Below the pieces are notes generated by a model. It made no database searches and was not told the DNA's origin. It saw only the letters and a program-made list of their open reading frames with translations. From assembly GCA_030141605.1 (NCBI GenBank), contig JAQGDQ010000006.1, positions 1,451,067 through 1,515,066 of the forward strand: a DNA stretch of 64,000 nucleotides. The letters run 5' to 3'. The position numbers were made by a program, and so were the translations under genes. Shown piece by piece: positions 34,635 through 46,580 of the stretch. Numbering within the stretch: the stretch's first letter is position 1; every line of letters starts with the position of its first letter. The stretch comes from Tubiluchus corallicola. Its lineage: Eukaryota; Priapulida; Priapulimorpha; Priapulimorphida; Tubiluchidae.

Positions 34635-36966
34635 TTAATAACAATAACATCGTTGGCCACCTACTGGACGATGTAAAGTGTTATCATGGCGAATCGGACT
34701 CGTTGAATATCCATGCTGTCGGTATTTACTGGGATGGCCGTAGCTGTAATCGTCGTTAGCATATCCGCCATTGTGATAAGTTTTCGTTGATGGATAATCG
34801 TAGCCGTAGCCGTCGTAAGAATGGCTTAATATTGGTCGAACTATGTCGTACTTGTATAACGTTTCTGGTTGATAATATTCATGGCCTTCCCTAGGACAAG
34901 AAGCAAAGCATTTAATTATGTTCATCGACTTGTTAATTAAACTATATTAACCCCGATGTATATACTCGGTGTAGCAATAGATGCATTTCAAAAAAAGAGT
35001 TAAAATTCAAGCGAGACCACGTGACTAAAATACACATGCAATCGCTGCAGTTGGGTGTTTAAATAAACTTGTTATTCTTTATAGTAAAATATTTCGTTAA
35101 AATATTTTTATAGTAAAAGAGAAATAAAAAGCGGTTTCTACTGAAAAATTTTCGTATGTCTACGATTTAACTTCTAATAAAGTCATAACTTACTTTACTG
35201 ATATTTTGGTAATTGGTTAAAAATATATTAACATAGCTTCTGTTTTAATAAATTTAATAATTTTACGAAGTGCACTGTAGTGACATCTATTAACGAATAA
35301 GTTAATTAATCAGTGTTCTGTGCCCACTGCGAACCTTACAAACTGGTTTTAGGCATGATTGCGTTATCCATCGTTAAACAAGAAATTTAATAATCACGAT
35401 CAAGTGAATTTAAACAAGTGAACAGCTGTTTTAAAAGCAAACAAACTAAGTATGATTTCAGTAACACTTGATTTCAGACAATGTTGTTCATATAATTTGC
35501 CAGATAATTACTATCAAAACAATTTGTTACTTTTTGGCGCTTGTTAAATTGCAAAACAATATAATAAGTTTCAGCCGTTTTGAATTATAACTTTAGTTTA
35601 GTTTTGTTTAGTTTTGTCTGTATGCTTACTTGTAATCGTAGTCGTAACCTCTAGATTTTGCTGAGGTCTCCTTCGCGTAGGATTTATCTTGACTAGTCAA
35701 AGTTCCGTGAGCCCGACCAGAGCGAGAAAATGAGGTTTCGCTACTTTTCTGCCCATCTCCTTCCAACTTGCCTTTGCTCACCGGTCCGTACGTTGTGGTG
35801 TGAAAATAAGTTTTTGGAGCTGGTGCTACTTTGTGATAGGCTGCTGTGTTGCCCTTATAGCCGTGTGGAACAGCACCTCCGGGAGCAAACGCCACATCGT
35901 TCCGGTACGATGGCCCACTGGCGCTTACCATGCTAAGTACAGCAACGGCTAGAACGGCAACAAGAATCGTATCCCTGCAACGAAAATTTGCATTAGCCTT
36001 GTGTTAAGTGCACAGGTAAGAAGTGTATCATCATCATGATCATCGCCGTCGTCTTCATCGTAGTTGCATTCATCATTCGTCATTATCATCATCAAAACAG
36101 CAGCAGCAGCAACAGCAATAGCAACAACGACAACAACAACAACAATTACTTCTACAACTACATTACTATTACTGCTACTGCTACTAAAACTACAACAATA
36201 ATTACAACAACAGTAGCATGATTAACAGTAACAACGACGGTAGCATCAGCAACAAGCAACATCAACATTATAACTACCCGGAACTGGTATTTGCCAGATG
36301 ATAAAGTTCCCAACTCTTACAAGCATGGGTCTAAATTCAACTTAAAATTTGAAACAAAAACTTTTGCAAAATTTAGATTTACAGTTTAAGAACGTGGTCC
36401 TAATTCTGAATTTTCGCATCTTTTTAACATGTTTATTTAAAAAATCAATTAATTGAATAAGCTTTGAAATCAGTAATGAGCATAAGTATCCACTTTTTTA
36501 AAGAAAATTGCACAAACGTGGATGTAAAAATACGTCAAAAGCTTGTTGTGCGCTTCAGTACTAAGTTCGCACTATAATTTGCAAATTTTACAAATAAATT
36601 TACATTTCATTATTAACAAGAAGATAATATTATTAGATAACATTATTGTAATCCTTTTATAGAATATTTCAATTACAAGCTGTTATTTCGATACTATTTT
36701 TGTAGTTTTAAACTTCAAATCAAACGTTTGCACATTTTTTTTTAAATTGATTATTTATGCTGACTGCTGAATTGAGCAAATTAGACTAGACTGCTGATCA
36801 AAAATTTTAAACTTGCTAATAAAAAACATTTTCAGAAAATGAATAGGACTCTGTGCATCGTTAATTTATAAAGCTAGCAACTAAATGACTTTTTACAGAT
36901 TTATCAAAATCATTCAAACGTTTACATCAAGTTTTGAAATAAAAAAACAGTTACTCGCACTTACAT
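34635..36966 (-). CDS. Secreted Tyr/His/Gly-rich structural-type protein
   Basis: Three exons on the minus strand. Coding exons are 35974-35630 and 34890-34635 (TAA); the donor after 36965 and acceptor before 35974 place the start codon across a splice junction (AT|G), giving 200 residues. The N-terminus MDTILVAVLAVAVLSMVSAS is a signal peptide. The mature part is hydrophilic and rich in Tyr, Gly, His, Ser and Lys (SYRNDVAFAPGG, GYDYDYKEGHEYY, HSYDGYGYDYPSTKTYHNGG, ending GGQRCYCY). Composition fits cuticle, byssus or mucous-coat structural proteins; no named domain. It is convergent with the His/Tyr-rich chitinase-like gene 1.2 kb away and shares its Tyr/His bias. TATA-like sequences lie on the minus strand near 37165-37190. 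The split start rests on splice consensus only. Confidence 0.75.
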
Positions 36967-38100
36967 TTTGAAGTTTTGCTCTCTGACCGTAGGCCTGCGA
37001 TTGTGGAACAATTTGACAACTGTGGCAGTCGGGAAAATGTGGAAAGCATTTATAGAGGCCAATTAGAAACGTCCTCCAAATGATAGCGGTCATGGCGTAA
37101 AAACTGGGTGCCAATTTCAGGAAAATGCACTAGTTTCTGGGCGGAAAATTACCATCGTTAGCGTATATACAGGATATTAAGCCCTACATTTATAGACAAT
37201 AACGCTGTGTTAATGTTTAAAGGTTTCCAGCAAGAAACACGGGTTAGTTGTTCGTTTTTTTCTATTTTTATGTGTTAGGCAAACGTGGACACCAAAACTT
37301 TAGTATAAATTATCGAAACTTCAGTATAATGACGAATTGGTTTATGACAATTTATAAGTGACTCCTCAATTAGACATATTACGTACGTTGTGTTTCAGGA
37401 AATGATAATTCGTTGTATTTTCTAAAAAATAATCATATGTATCTGTAAACTTAATAAAGATTTAAATTGTTTATTACAGAAAAATATCCGTTTCATAGAC
37501 AGATCATTGTATAACAAGTTTCAATAAATTTTTATTAGAAAAATGCAGTGTTTCTACTACATCATTTCCGGCCACCCGTCTTACTTGAATACACAGTTAC
37601 TTTGCAAACCTTTCAATTATTATGTCTTTTTTCGCTATATTACATCAACCCATATACATTTGTACCTCTAATGATATCGAAAAAGCAAAATATTTAATGA
37701 CGACTACGTGTTTTAACAAGCTCGGTTATACGTGTTAGCAACTTGTGCAACTTAGCAACAACGAACATGATAGCAACTTTTTGACATTTGTTTTAAACTT
37801 ACGAATTCTAATTAATATTACTCTAATTAATAGCAGTTGTGAATTGAGTTCGATTCCTCCAATGTTCACTGTTTAAATAAGTACTTGACTGTGGTTACGT
37901 TGTGCTGATGCTTTGCTGCTGTTATTCACTATGAGATTTTGCAGTATTATTTGTTCACTTAACATGCTTCATTCAATAGGACTTTCTGGACAACCCAATG
38001 CCCATTCTTAAAAGTTACGTCTCTTTGCGGTGTAGAAGGTATTGGGTTCGACTCTTCAGTCCCTTATAAGCATCTCGTTGACAAAACTAATGTCTAATGT
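36036..38100. other. Leader intron, promoter side and intergenic DNA
   Basis: 36050-36250 is low-complexity (CAG/CAA/ACT triplets) inside the leader intron of the minus-strand gene. 36966-37160 is the probable 5' UTR. 37200-38100 has no gene; near 38035 GGTATTGGGTTCGACTCTTC resembles a tRNA/SINE B box. Confidence 0.5.
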
Positions 38101-38101
38101 G

Positions 38102-38340
38102 TCTAGACATAGACATAGACATAGACATAGACATAGACATAGACATAGACATAGACATAGACATAGACATAGACATAGACATAGACATAGACATAGACAT
38201 AGACATAGACATAGACATAGACATAGAACATTTATTTTCTCCAATTAGTTTAACATCAAACGTTTTTTAAATATTAAGTAATTATAATCATGGAGCAGGG
38301 CAGGGAAGGACCGTAGGGTCTTCTAGTCTCCTGCCATTTC
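38102..38340 (-). mobile_element. LINE 3' end with (TATGTC)n tail
   Basis: About 20 copies of AGACAT (38106-38226) abut AGAACATTTATTTTC; on the minus strand this reads as an AATAAATGTTC 3' end followed by a (TATGTC)n tail, typical of LINE insertions with simple-repeat tails. The sequence to ~38340 (GGCAGGAGACTAGAAGACCC on the minus strand) would be the 3' UTR. Confidence 0.6.
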
Positions 38341-39184
38341 TTATAAATAGATTAAGACATTAAAAATTAACGGTGATGCTGCAGATAACAAAAACAAAAA
38401 CAAATAAGAAAAAAATAATAATAAAAACAGTATAAATGATACAAATTATTCAAAAAGAACTGAAAACAAAAAATAATAAAGTTAGATCTAAACAAAACAA
38501 TACAATTATTCAGTAATTAGGATTATTATATGTAGTAGTTTCAAATGGGGTCTTATTAACAGGGGAATTTGGCCAAGGTTAGTGAGTAAAGTTAAAAACT
38601 GAGAGTACGGAAAGAAAAAAATAAGCATAAAAAGTGTAATATAGAAAAATTTATGAGAAAAAGTAACTATGAGAAAGAGCAACAATTACTTAGGAGATGA
38701 GTTTACTCTAGGTAAACTAATGTGTGGAATTATAGTACTAGTTACAAATTAGTCAGTGCGTGCCCTTGAGATGTATGCAACTAAGCAGAGTAGGACTAAA
38801 CCCAATAATTATTTGTAAACCTGTAAATTGGTGAGCAAGCTTCGCAGTAAACCGTTTGCCGTAAAAATAGATGCGCATATTATGAACAATACCAAGTTTT
38901 AAATACGAATACAGAATTTGGAGATTCTAATGTGAATTAAACGAAAAATTCAAATTTTCAAAAAATATCTTTTATCCATTAAGTTAAATCATTACTGACT
39001 TTAAAAAACTGTTCGATACCTTTCTGACACTTTAAATCGTTTTCTCTTGATTGGAAGTTGAAGTGGTGAGAGCGAGTATCTGTGCACTATCCTGATTTTT
39101 TTGTATTTTTAATTTCAATGCCAAAAATGTTTGCTTGTTCATGTACATCATATCTATGTTAACTCGTCTTAAGAAACTGCTAAT

Positions 39185-39303
39185 GTCTACGGCCATATCA
39201 CATTGAATACACCGGTTCTCGTCTGATCACCGAAGTTAAGCAATGTAGAGCGTGGTTAGTACTTGGATGGGGGACCGCCTAGGAATACCACGTGCTGTAG
39301 ACT
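39185..39303 (+). rRNA. 5S ribosomal RNA, copy A
   Basis: Full-length (~119 nt) animal-type 5S: GTCTACGGCC 5' end, CACCGGTTCTCGTCTGATCACC, GAAGTTAAGCAATGTAG (box A region), TTAGTACTTGGATGGGGGACC (box C), GCTGTAGAC 3' end complementary to the 5' end, then TTTTT. The internal promoter elements and terminator T-run are intact. First member of a broken ~820-bp array. Confidence 0.93.
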
Positions 39304-39642
39304 TTTTAGCTAGTGACTATTAACTATCAAAGTGTGTGCACAACACGACCGTTTCATTTTGACAGTATTGTTTTTGATTTTTGGAAGTTGAAGTGGTGAA
39401 AATAAATGTCTGTCTCGACATTATGTTGATTTTTTTTGCATTTTAATGTGAAAGACTATCTACTTGTTGCATTTCTCCAATATTATACAAAGTAAGGAAA
39501 AATGAAAATAAAACTAGAAAATCAGCCACTGTCCTTCAAAAATGATTTTTGATTTTCATAAAAAATCAAAACAGATACTTTGTTACTACGTTCACCTTCA
39601 TCTATCTATTATTTCTATATTATCTGTCTATAACAAAATGCA

Positions 39643-39694
39643 GAAGTTAAGCAACCTCAAACCTGGTTTTGCGTTTGAATGGGTGACTGCCCGG
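39643..39694 (+). pseudogene. Degenerate 5S half-copy (unit A)
   Basis: GAAGTTAAGCAACCTC..ACCTGG..TTGAATGGGTGACTGCC aligns without gaps to nt ~47-98 of the neighbouring 5S genes, which covers the box A to box C region. Similar elements lie at 40739-40795, 43064-43117, 43847-43903, 52919-52976 and 53753-53806. They lack the 5' and 3' stem strands. Confidence 0.75.
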
Positions 39695-40007
39695 TACTTA
39701 CATTTTTCTAAATGATCAGGAAGGGTGATGACAAATGCTGTAAGATCTTTTTCACCACTCAAAAATGGATTTTTGTTCTGACAAATATTTTTAAATGAAG
39801 AATCTTTTTGCTTGTTCATGCTTGATCATTCCCATGTTTAATTATGTCATATCTAGAAGGTAATATACTTAAGCACGGTATTCAACCTCCCTGACATTTT
39901 ATAATTTCATGTGATATTTCTGTTTATACTTTGCATTAAAATGCTAAAAAGGTTTACTTGTTCATGTACATCATTTCTATGTTAACTCATCTTAAGAAAC
40001 TGTTAAT

Positions 40008-40126
40008 GTCTACTGCCATATCACATTGAAAACACCGGTTCTCGTCTGATCACCGAAGTTAAGCAATGTAAAGCGTGGTTAGTACTTGGATGGGTGACCG
40101 CCTAGGAATACCACGTGCTGTAGACT
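40008..40126 (+). rRNA. 5S ribosomal RNA, copy B
   Basis: Full-length, with GTCTACTGCC and GAAAACACC variants relative to copy A; box C is TTGGATGGGTGACC and the gene ends GCTGTAGAC then TTTTT. It lies 823 bp downstream of copy A in the same orientation, defining the unit length. Confidence 0.9.
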
Positions 40127-40291
40127 TTTTAGCTAGTGACTATTATCTATCGAAGTGTGTGCACAACACGACCGTTTCATTTTAACAGTATTGTTTTTGA
40201 TTTTTGGAAGTCGAAGTGGTGGGAATAAGTGTCTGTCTCGACATTATGTTGATTTTTATTTGCTTTGCATTTTAATGTCTAAAACTATCTA

Positions 40292-40540
40292 GTAGTAGTA
40301 GTAGTAGTAGTAGTAAAATCTTTATTCGCCATTATAAAACATTGACCATCATATTAAAAGACAGACAATCAGTGTTAGTCCATATAAAAAACATACACTG
40401 TTCTAGGCAAATGCGTCTGGTGCAAGCTAAACTATAAGTGCAACTAGAAATTCAAAAAATAAAATATAAACTAGTTTAGTAAGGTCTAGGAAAAATGAAA
40501 TTATGATTTGAGTAAGTATCATCGTGTTCGTATGTCGGAT
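40292..40540 (-). mobile_element. 5'-truncated LINE/SINE insertion with (CTA)n tail in 5S spacer
   Basis: (TAG)n at 40292-40313 then TAAAATCTTTATTCGCC; on the minus strand this is an AATAAAGATTTTA 3' end with a (CTA)n tail. Flanks are an 18-bp target duplication, AATGTC-T/A-AAAACTATCTA (40274-40291 and 40541-40558, one mismatch), so the 249-bp insert is bounded precisely. Confidence 0.8.
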
Positions 40541-40738
40541 AATGTCAAAAACTATCTATTTGCTACGTTTCTCGAATATTACACAATGTGAAGAAAAATG
40601 AAAATAAAACTAGAAAATCAGCCACTGCCCTTCAAAAATTATTTTTGATTTTCATAAAAAATCAAAACAGATACTTTGTTCCTACGTTCACCTTAATCTA
40701 TCTATTATTTCTATATTATCTCTTTTCAACGAAATACA

Positions 40739-40795
40739 GAAGTTAAGCAACCTGGAACCTGGTTTGGTTTTGTGTTTGAATGGGTGACTGCCCTT
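40739..40795 (+). pseudogene. Degenerate 5S half-copy (unit B)
   Basis: Same half-5S as at 39643, with a 5-bp GGTTT expansion. It is followed after ~100 bp by the left edge of the BEL/Pao insertion. Confidence 0.7.
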
Positions 40796-40897
40796 GGCTT
40801 ACATTTTTTTAAATGGACGGGAAGGGTTCTGACAAAAGCTGTAAAATCTTCTTCAACACTCAAAAATGGATTTTTGTTCTGACAGATATTTTTGTAA

Positions 40898-42955
40898 AAC
40901 TATGTCACGAAGATTTTGCATATTGTGTTTTTTTGTTCCACATGTGTGCGCCATTTTTGTTCCAGTGGCAAAATTCGATTTTATGCGTGATAAACAATTT
41001 ACAGTTTTAAATAAATCTTTTTGTATTAAATAATTGGAACTTATCCGTGATTGTATTTATATTTTGGTACGGAACTGCCGGGAAAAGAGACCTTTAGATG
41101 AGTATGGCTGAGTGTGATAAAATTAAACACTCTAGAAGTAGATCCAAGGGTTGGGTGAAGACTGGCATAAAATTACTAAAAGAGGCGATGTCTAGTGAAA
41201 CGCCTAACTTTGTGTTTGTTCAGCAAAAATTAGAGAACCTTGGAAAATATATTGCCACCTTTAATGAAACAGAAGTGTAGTTAGAAGATTATTTAGAAGG
41301 TGAAGAACTTGAACAAGCGATTATAGAGGCAAGTGAATTAATCAACACAGCGGAATTAATTTCTGCTCAGGCACTAAGTTTGCTAAAACCAGATTCAAGA
41401 CCATGTAGTCCTAGTGATTTCCAGCGACATGCAAGTGATAATGATTTTGTCTTGCGACGAGTGAATAACTGTGATTTAGCACGTAGTGAAAGTGCAGCGA
41501 ATTTACCAACTAATAATGTAGTCGGTGCAGAAGTCACCAACATAAAACTACCTAAATTGCAACTGCCAACTTTCAGTGGTGACCCATTGAAGTTTTACGA
41601 ATTTTGGGACATGTTCGTTGCCTCTGTGGATGCTAAACCTGTACCAGACGTTCATAAACTTGTTTACTTAAAGAGCTTACTTAAAGGTGAAGCTGCTCAT
41701 GTGATAGATGGCCTGCAGCCTGTAGATGGCAATTATAAGGAAGCTGTTTCTTTGTTAAAGGAGAGATTTGGTGATAAAGACGCAATCGAGATGTCATTGT
41801 TAAAAAAACTGTGGCAGTTAAAGCCCATCACCGATTCGAAAAATATTGAAGCACAAGGAAGTTTTGTAGATGAGCTTGAAGTTGTTATAAGAGGCCTCAG
41901 TGCAATGGGACTTAGTACAGAAGAATTAGGTAAAACCCTAAAACCTCTCTTTCTAGCAAAAATTCCATATGCTTGGCGTGTTGAATGGGAGTGAATGAGA
42001 AGGCGTGAAGATGACAGCGTGAAGATGACACAACATGCTTTGAAAAATTTCGACAGTTCATGAAAAGCGAAGTTGATATTAGACGAAAGGCTGCTTCATA
42101 TACTCGCCATAGAGAGTCTGGTGAATTTAGTCGTCGTGCTGGGTATAAGAATTTAGGTGTGAGGAGCACCCTAGATTCAGTTTCTCTTCTTCAGTCTAGT
42201 GATTTTTGTGGAAACACCAAAAATGCGCCTACAGCTTCAAAGAATTCCCATTGTTTATTTTGTGGCAGAGCTCAACATATGTGGCTTGATTGTGCGTCTC
42301 TTCCTACTAAGACTTTGCAAGAGCGAAAACAGAAGGTTGCTGAGCAGCACCGTTGTTTTTTGTGTCTTGGTTTAAACCACAGAGCTGATACTTGCCGTAA
42401 ACCTCCATGCAACCGATGTAGTAAATGGCATCATTATTTATTGTGCAATTCAATTGCTGGCTGCTTCCAGGTGAGTCCTTATGTTAAAAGAGGTTCAAAT
42501 ACTTCTGATGCAAGTGTTGATGTTCCATCAGTTCATTTACAGTCTTTTTGTACGAATGTTGTGTTCTTAATGACTGCGACTGCTGTTTTGGAAGATACCA
42601 AATCGTCAATTCCTATTCGTGTTTTTATAAATCCTGGTGCCACTACCTCTCTTATTTTGTGTGATGTTGCAGAGCGAGCAGGTTGCGAAATTATAGGCGA
42701 GCGTAATCTTTCGTTAGCTATTATGGGTGGACTTAGCACACCGCAACAGAAATGCCACATTGTTCGTGCTAAACTTCGAACAAATACAGGAAAAATTGTG
42801 ACCTTTAATGCCACCACCCAAGATAAACTAGTGAGACCCTTTCCGGCATGTTCTGAGGGTGATTGGTTAGGAGACTTAAAGGGCATGATCCTAGGTGACC
42901 CAGAGATTCTTTGTGGCAATCCACGAGAAATTCATCTACTGGTTGGTATCCCCCA
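40898..42955 (+). mobile_element. BEL/Pao retrotransposon relic (gag and protease part)
   Basis: Interrupts the 5S spacer: the unit sequence stops near 40898 and resumes near 42955. Frame 1 (41098-41994) encodes a BEL/Pao-type gag (DUF1759-like): KLPKLQLPTFSGDPLKFYEF, HKLVYLKSLLKGEAA. It is interrupted by TAG at 41278 and ends at TGA 41992. A frameshifted segment (42060-42962) has zinc-knuckle CCHC motifs (CLFCGRAQHMWLDC, CFLCLGLNHRADTC) and a retropepsin-like region where the active-site D-S-G reads NPG (FINPGATTSLI). No reverse transcriptase, integrase or LTR pair is present. A dead, truncated copy. Confidence 0.88.
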
Positions 42956-43063
42956 AAGATGATTTTTGATTTTTATAAAAAAAAATCAAAACAGTTTACC
43001 TTGTTCTTGTGTTTCGCTTAATCTATCCATTATTTCTACGTTATCTGTCTGTAACAAAATGCA

Positions 43064-43117
43064 GAAGTTGAGCAACCTCGAACCTGGTTTTGCGTTTGAA
43101 TGGGTGACTGCCCAGGA
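43064..43117 (+). pseudogene. Degenerate 5S half-copy (unit C upstream)
   Basis: GAAGTTGAGCAACCTCGAACC to GACTGCCCAGGA; same half-5S family, located 175 bp upstream of 5S copy C, downstream of the BEL/Pao relic. Confidence 0.7.
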
Positions 43118-43291
43118 CTTGTAAATTATGTCATATTTAAAAGGCAATATACTTGAGCACGGTATTTCCACCTCCCTGATACTTTACAATTTCATGTGAT
43201 ATTTTTATTTATACTTTGCATTACAATACTAGAAATATTTGCTGTTCATGTACATCATTTCTATGTTAACTCGTCTTAAGAAACTGCTAAT

Positions 43292-43410
43292 GTCTACGGC
43301 CATATCACATTGAATACACCGGTTCTCGTCTGATCACCGAAGTTAAGCAATGTAGAGCGTGGTTAGTACTTGGATGGGTGACCGCCTAGGAATACCACGT
43401 GCTGTAGTCT
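43292..43410 (+). rRNA. 5S ribosomal RNA, copy C
   Basis: Full-length, identical to copy A except GGGTGACC in box C and GCTGTAGTC at the 3' end; followed by TTTTT. The spacer after it contains a ~97-bp local duplication of the AAAATCAGCCACTGCCCTTCAAAA segment (43620-43790). Confidence 0.92.
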
Positions 43411-43846
43411 TTTTAGTGATTGACAATTATCTAGCGAAGTGTGTGCACAACACGAACACTTTAGATTGTCTTTGATTTTTGGAAGTTGAAGTGGTGGAAA
43501 TAAATGTCTGTCTCGACCTTACGTTGATTTTTATTTTTTTGCATTTTAATGTGAAAAACTATCTATTTGTTACGTTTCTCGAATGTTACACAAGGTAAGG
43601 AAAAATGAAAATAAACTAGAAAATCAGCCACTGCCCTTCAAAAATGATTTTTGATTTTCATAAAAAATCAAAACAGGTACTTTGTTATGCTTGGAAATCG
43701 TAGTAATCGTAGTATGCGTAGAAAATCAGCCACTGCCCTTCAAAACTGATTTTTGATTTTCATAAAAAATCAAAACAGGTACTTTGTTACTACGTTCACC
43801 GTAATCTATCTACTGTTTCTATATTATCTCTTTTTAACGAAATGCA

Positions 43847-43903
43847 GAAGTTAAGCAACCTCGAACCTGGTTTGGTTTTGCGTTTGAATGGGTGACTGCC
43901 CGG
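43847..43903 (+). pseudogene. Degenerate 5S half-copy (unit C downstream)
   Basis: GAAGTTAAGCAACCTCGAACC, GGTTTGGTTTTGCG expansion, then GAATGGGTGACTGCCCGG. Confidence 0.7.
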
Positions 43904-44249
43904 CGACTGCTGATGCTGGTAACTTCTTAACTTGGTGCTTAGACTTTTTTAAATGGTCAGGAAGGGTGATGAAAAATGCTGTAAGATCTTCTTCACCACT
44001 CAAAAATGGATTTTTGTTCTGACAAATATTTTTAAATGAAGAATATTTTTGCTTGTTCATGCTTGATCATTCTCATGTTTAATTATGTCATATTTAGAAG
44101 GTAATATACTTGAGCTCGGTATTTCAACCTCCCTGATACTTTATAATTTCATGTTATATTTTTATTTATACTTTGCATTACAATACTAAAAAGGTTTGCT
44201 TGTTCATGTACATCATTTCTATGTTAACTCGTCTTAAGAAACTCCTAAT

Positions 44250-44314
44250 GTCTACGGCCATATCACATTGAATACACCAGTAATCGTCTGATCACCGAAG
44301 TTAAGCAATGTAGA
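44250..44314 (+). pseudogene. 5S rRNA, copy D, truncated by minisatellite
   Basis: Starts GTCTACGGCCATATCACATTGAATACACC and reads normally to AAGTTAAGCAATGTAGA, i.e. the first ~64 nt, then passes directly into the 17-bp tandem repeat. Box C and the 3' stem are missing, so it cannot give a 5S RNA. Confidence 0.9.
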
Positions 44315-45085
44315 CTATTGTCTACAGTGCACTCTTGTCTACAGTGCACTCTTGTCTACTGTGCACTATTGTCTACAGTGCACCCTTGTCTACAGTGTAC
44401 TCTTGTCTACAGTGCACTATTGTCTACAGTGCACTATTGTCTACAGTGCACTCTTGTCTACTGTGCACTCTTGTCTACTGTGCACTATTGTCTACAGTGC
44501 ACTATTGTCTACTGTGCACTATTGTCTACAGTGCACTCTTGTCTACTGTGCACTCTTGTCTACTGTGCACTATTGTCTACTGTGCACTATTGTCTACTGT
44601 GCACTATTGTCTACAGTGCACTCTTGTCTACTGTGCACTCTTGTCTACTGTGCACTATTGTCTACTGTGCACTATTGTCTACAGTGAACTCTTGTCTACT
44701 GTGCACTATTGTCTACAGTGCACTCTTGTCTACTGTGCACTCTTGTCTACTGTGCACTATTGTCTACTGTGCACTATTGTCTACAGTGAACTCTTGTCTA
44801 CTGTGCACTATTGTCTACCGTGCACTATTGTCTACCATGCACTATTGTCTACTGTGCACTATTGTCTACTGTGCACTCTTGTCTACAGTGAACTCTTGTC
44901 TACTGTGCACTATTGTCTACAGTGCACTCTTGTCTACTGTGCACTCTTGTCTACTGTGCACTATTGTCTACTGTGCACTATTGTCTACAGTGAACTCTTG
45001 TCTACTGTGCACTATTGTCTACCGTGCACTATTGTCTACCGTGCACTATTGTCTACAGTGCACTATTGTCTACTGTGCACTATTG
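44311..45085 (+). repeat. 17-bp minisatellite (~45 copies)
   Basis: Unit GTCTAC-T/A-GTGCACTATT (17 bp) repeated about 45 times with alternating CTATT/CTCTT and CTGTG/CAGTG variants. The unit is rich in GTGCAC palindromes. Because 17 is not a multiple of 3 and no stop occurs, all three forward frames stay open; these are not genes. It begins inside truncated 5S copy D. Confidence 0.96.
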
Positions 45086-46500
45086 AGCTTTAAAACCAAG
45101 ACTTCGTATACTTAAAAGTAAAAGGTCATTTACTGCCATTGTCAGCAAAAACAATGGAGAAAAATCGTGGCATGGATTTTTTGCAAAAAATTACGGATTC
45201 ATGCAACCAAAGTCCACTGCAAGATGCTGCAGACTTCGACGAATTATCAGCAGCTCAGAAAATTACACAGAAAAAAGCTTAGAATCAATGCGATTAGCTG
45301 CATTAAAGACCTTCGGTTACACCAAGAGACTTAGCTAATTAACTTCAGTAATTGCTATAATGTAGTTGCTTTGTGACATATGCTGTGATTACAATCCCAC
45401 ATATTCGCCTGTTTTTCCATTACTTCCTTGTATAATTGTTGTCTGATAAACAGTTTCTCTGTCTGTTCTTTGTTCTCTGCTTGATTGGTTGGTTGGGTGG
45501 CATACTAGCTGTCAGACATTGGTTGATTGGTTGTTTGGTGAGTAAGTCGGTTGTTCAGACAACCGATTGGTTGGTTGACTGATTGAGAAGTAGGTGTAGT
45601 TCTGAATGTGCTTGTCGTGTTGTACACTGGATGCATGTCTCCTAGCTTGCTTACTTGGAAAGCTTTTTAGGTGCTTTGCAGAGTAGTGAGTTGATTGTGT
45701 GTTTTCTTTTATTTGACTGATTAATTTTCAAGTTTAATTTGTTTCCATGACACTTTCGCGTTAACTGTATTTTGCCGCTTGATATTGTTGGGATATTTCT
45801 CAGATATAAGGCATTACATGTGTTCCATTAATGTAATTAGTCAATTGTGTTCGTGATTTCGCTCTTTGTCCCTTGTATAGCTGTTTTCCATGTAACAGAT
45901 TTCTGTGTATTATCTGGTCTTCAATATAAAAATCATGTACGTCTTTATGTTATTACTTTGTAAGCTTTGTACCTTTACTAAATTTAGCTGCTTATGTTTG
46001 CATTTGCATACAAACCTTAGTTCACATTTTTATAGTTATTTGTGCTATTTGTACTTTACTTTTCATTAATTTCTATTAACTGTAGAACTTATTGTTAATA
46101 TATTATAATGTTAATATAATATAACAATTATCATATTGACAATTTTGCTGTTCTTTTTTACAAAAATTTATTTCTCACAAAGAAGAGTTTCAGAATTATA
46201 CACAACCGATTTAGATTTCTATTTTTAACGTCTCATGATAAACGTGCAGCGATTAACTTTTAATTTATTTTCTTTGTATGGAGAATCCTCAAAACGACTC
46301 GAATCGAAACAAGGGAATATTTTACCTTCACATACAGATATAGTAAAGATAACTTAGACTAGCATTTACATCTTTTACATTAGAAAAACATTGAAAAGGC
46401 AGTCTGAAATATAACAGCTACAAGTGGATCTGAAACAAACGTGGATATATCAAGGAGAAGTGGATCTACGTCAAGCACGGATGGACTCCGGATCTGTTGA
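45086..46500. other. Intergenic DNA, no clear gene
   Basis: A 43-codon frame at 45153-45281 (MEKNRGMDFLQKITDSCNQS...) has protein-like composition but no other support. 45480-45600 has TTGGTTGG-type low complexity. Otherwise AT-rich sequence. Confidence 0.4.
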
Positions 46501-46580
46501 AGAACTATTCTACTGTCCATAACTGTAGAAGTATTGTAAAAAGAATGTTCAATCTATGTTCAACTTGGGAATCACAGGAT

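Noticed and set aside
36914-37114. 66-codon minus-strand frame MAPSFYAMTAII...
   Set aside because: Its frame does not join the signal-peptide exon; more likely 5' UTR of the Tyr/His-rich gene.
38102-38248. CRISPR-like or gene-like regular repeat of AGACAT
   Set aside because: Head-to-tail hexanucleotide with no spacers; interpreted as a LINE tail microsatellite.
44318-45115. Open frames of up to 265 codons in all three forward frames
   Set aside because: 17-bp minisatellite without stops; the frames read the same periodic peptide.
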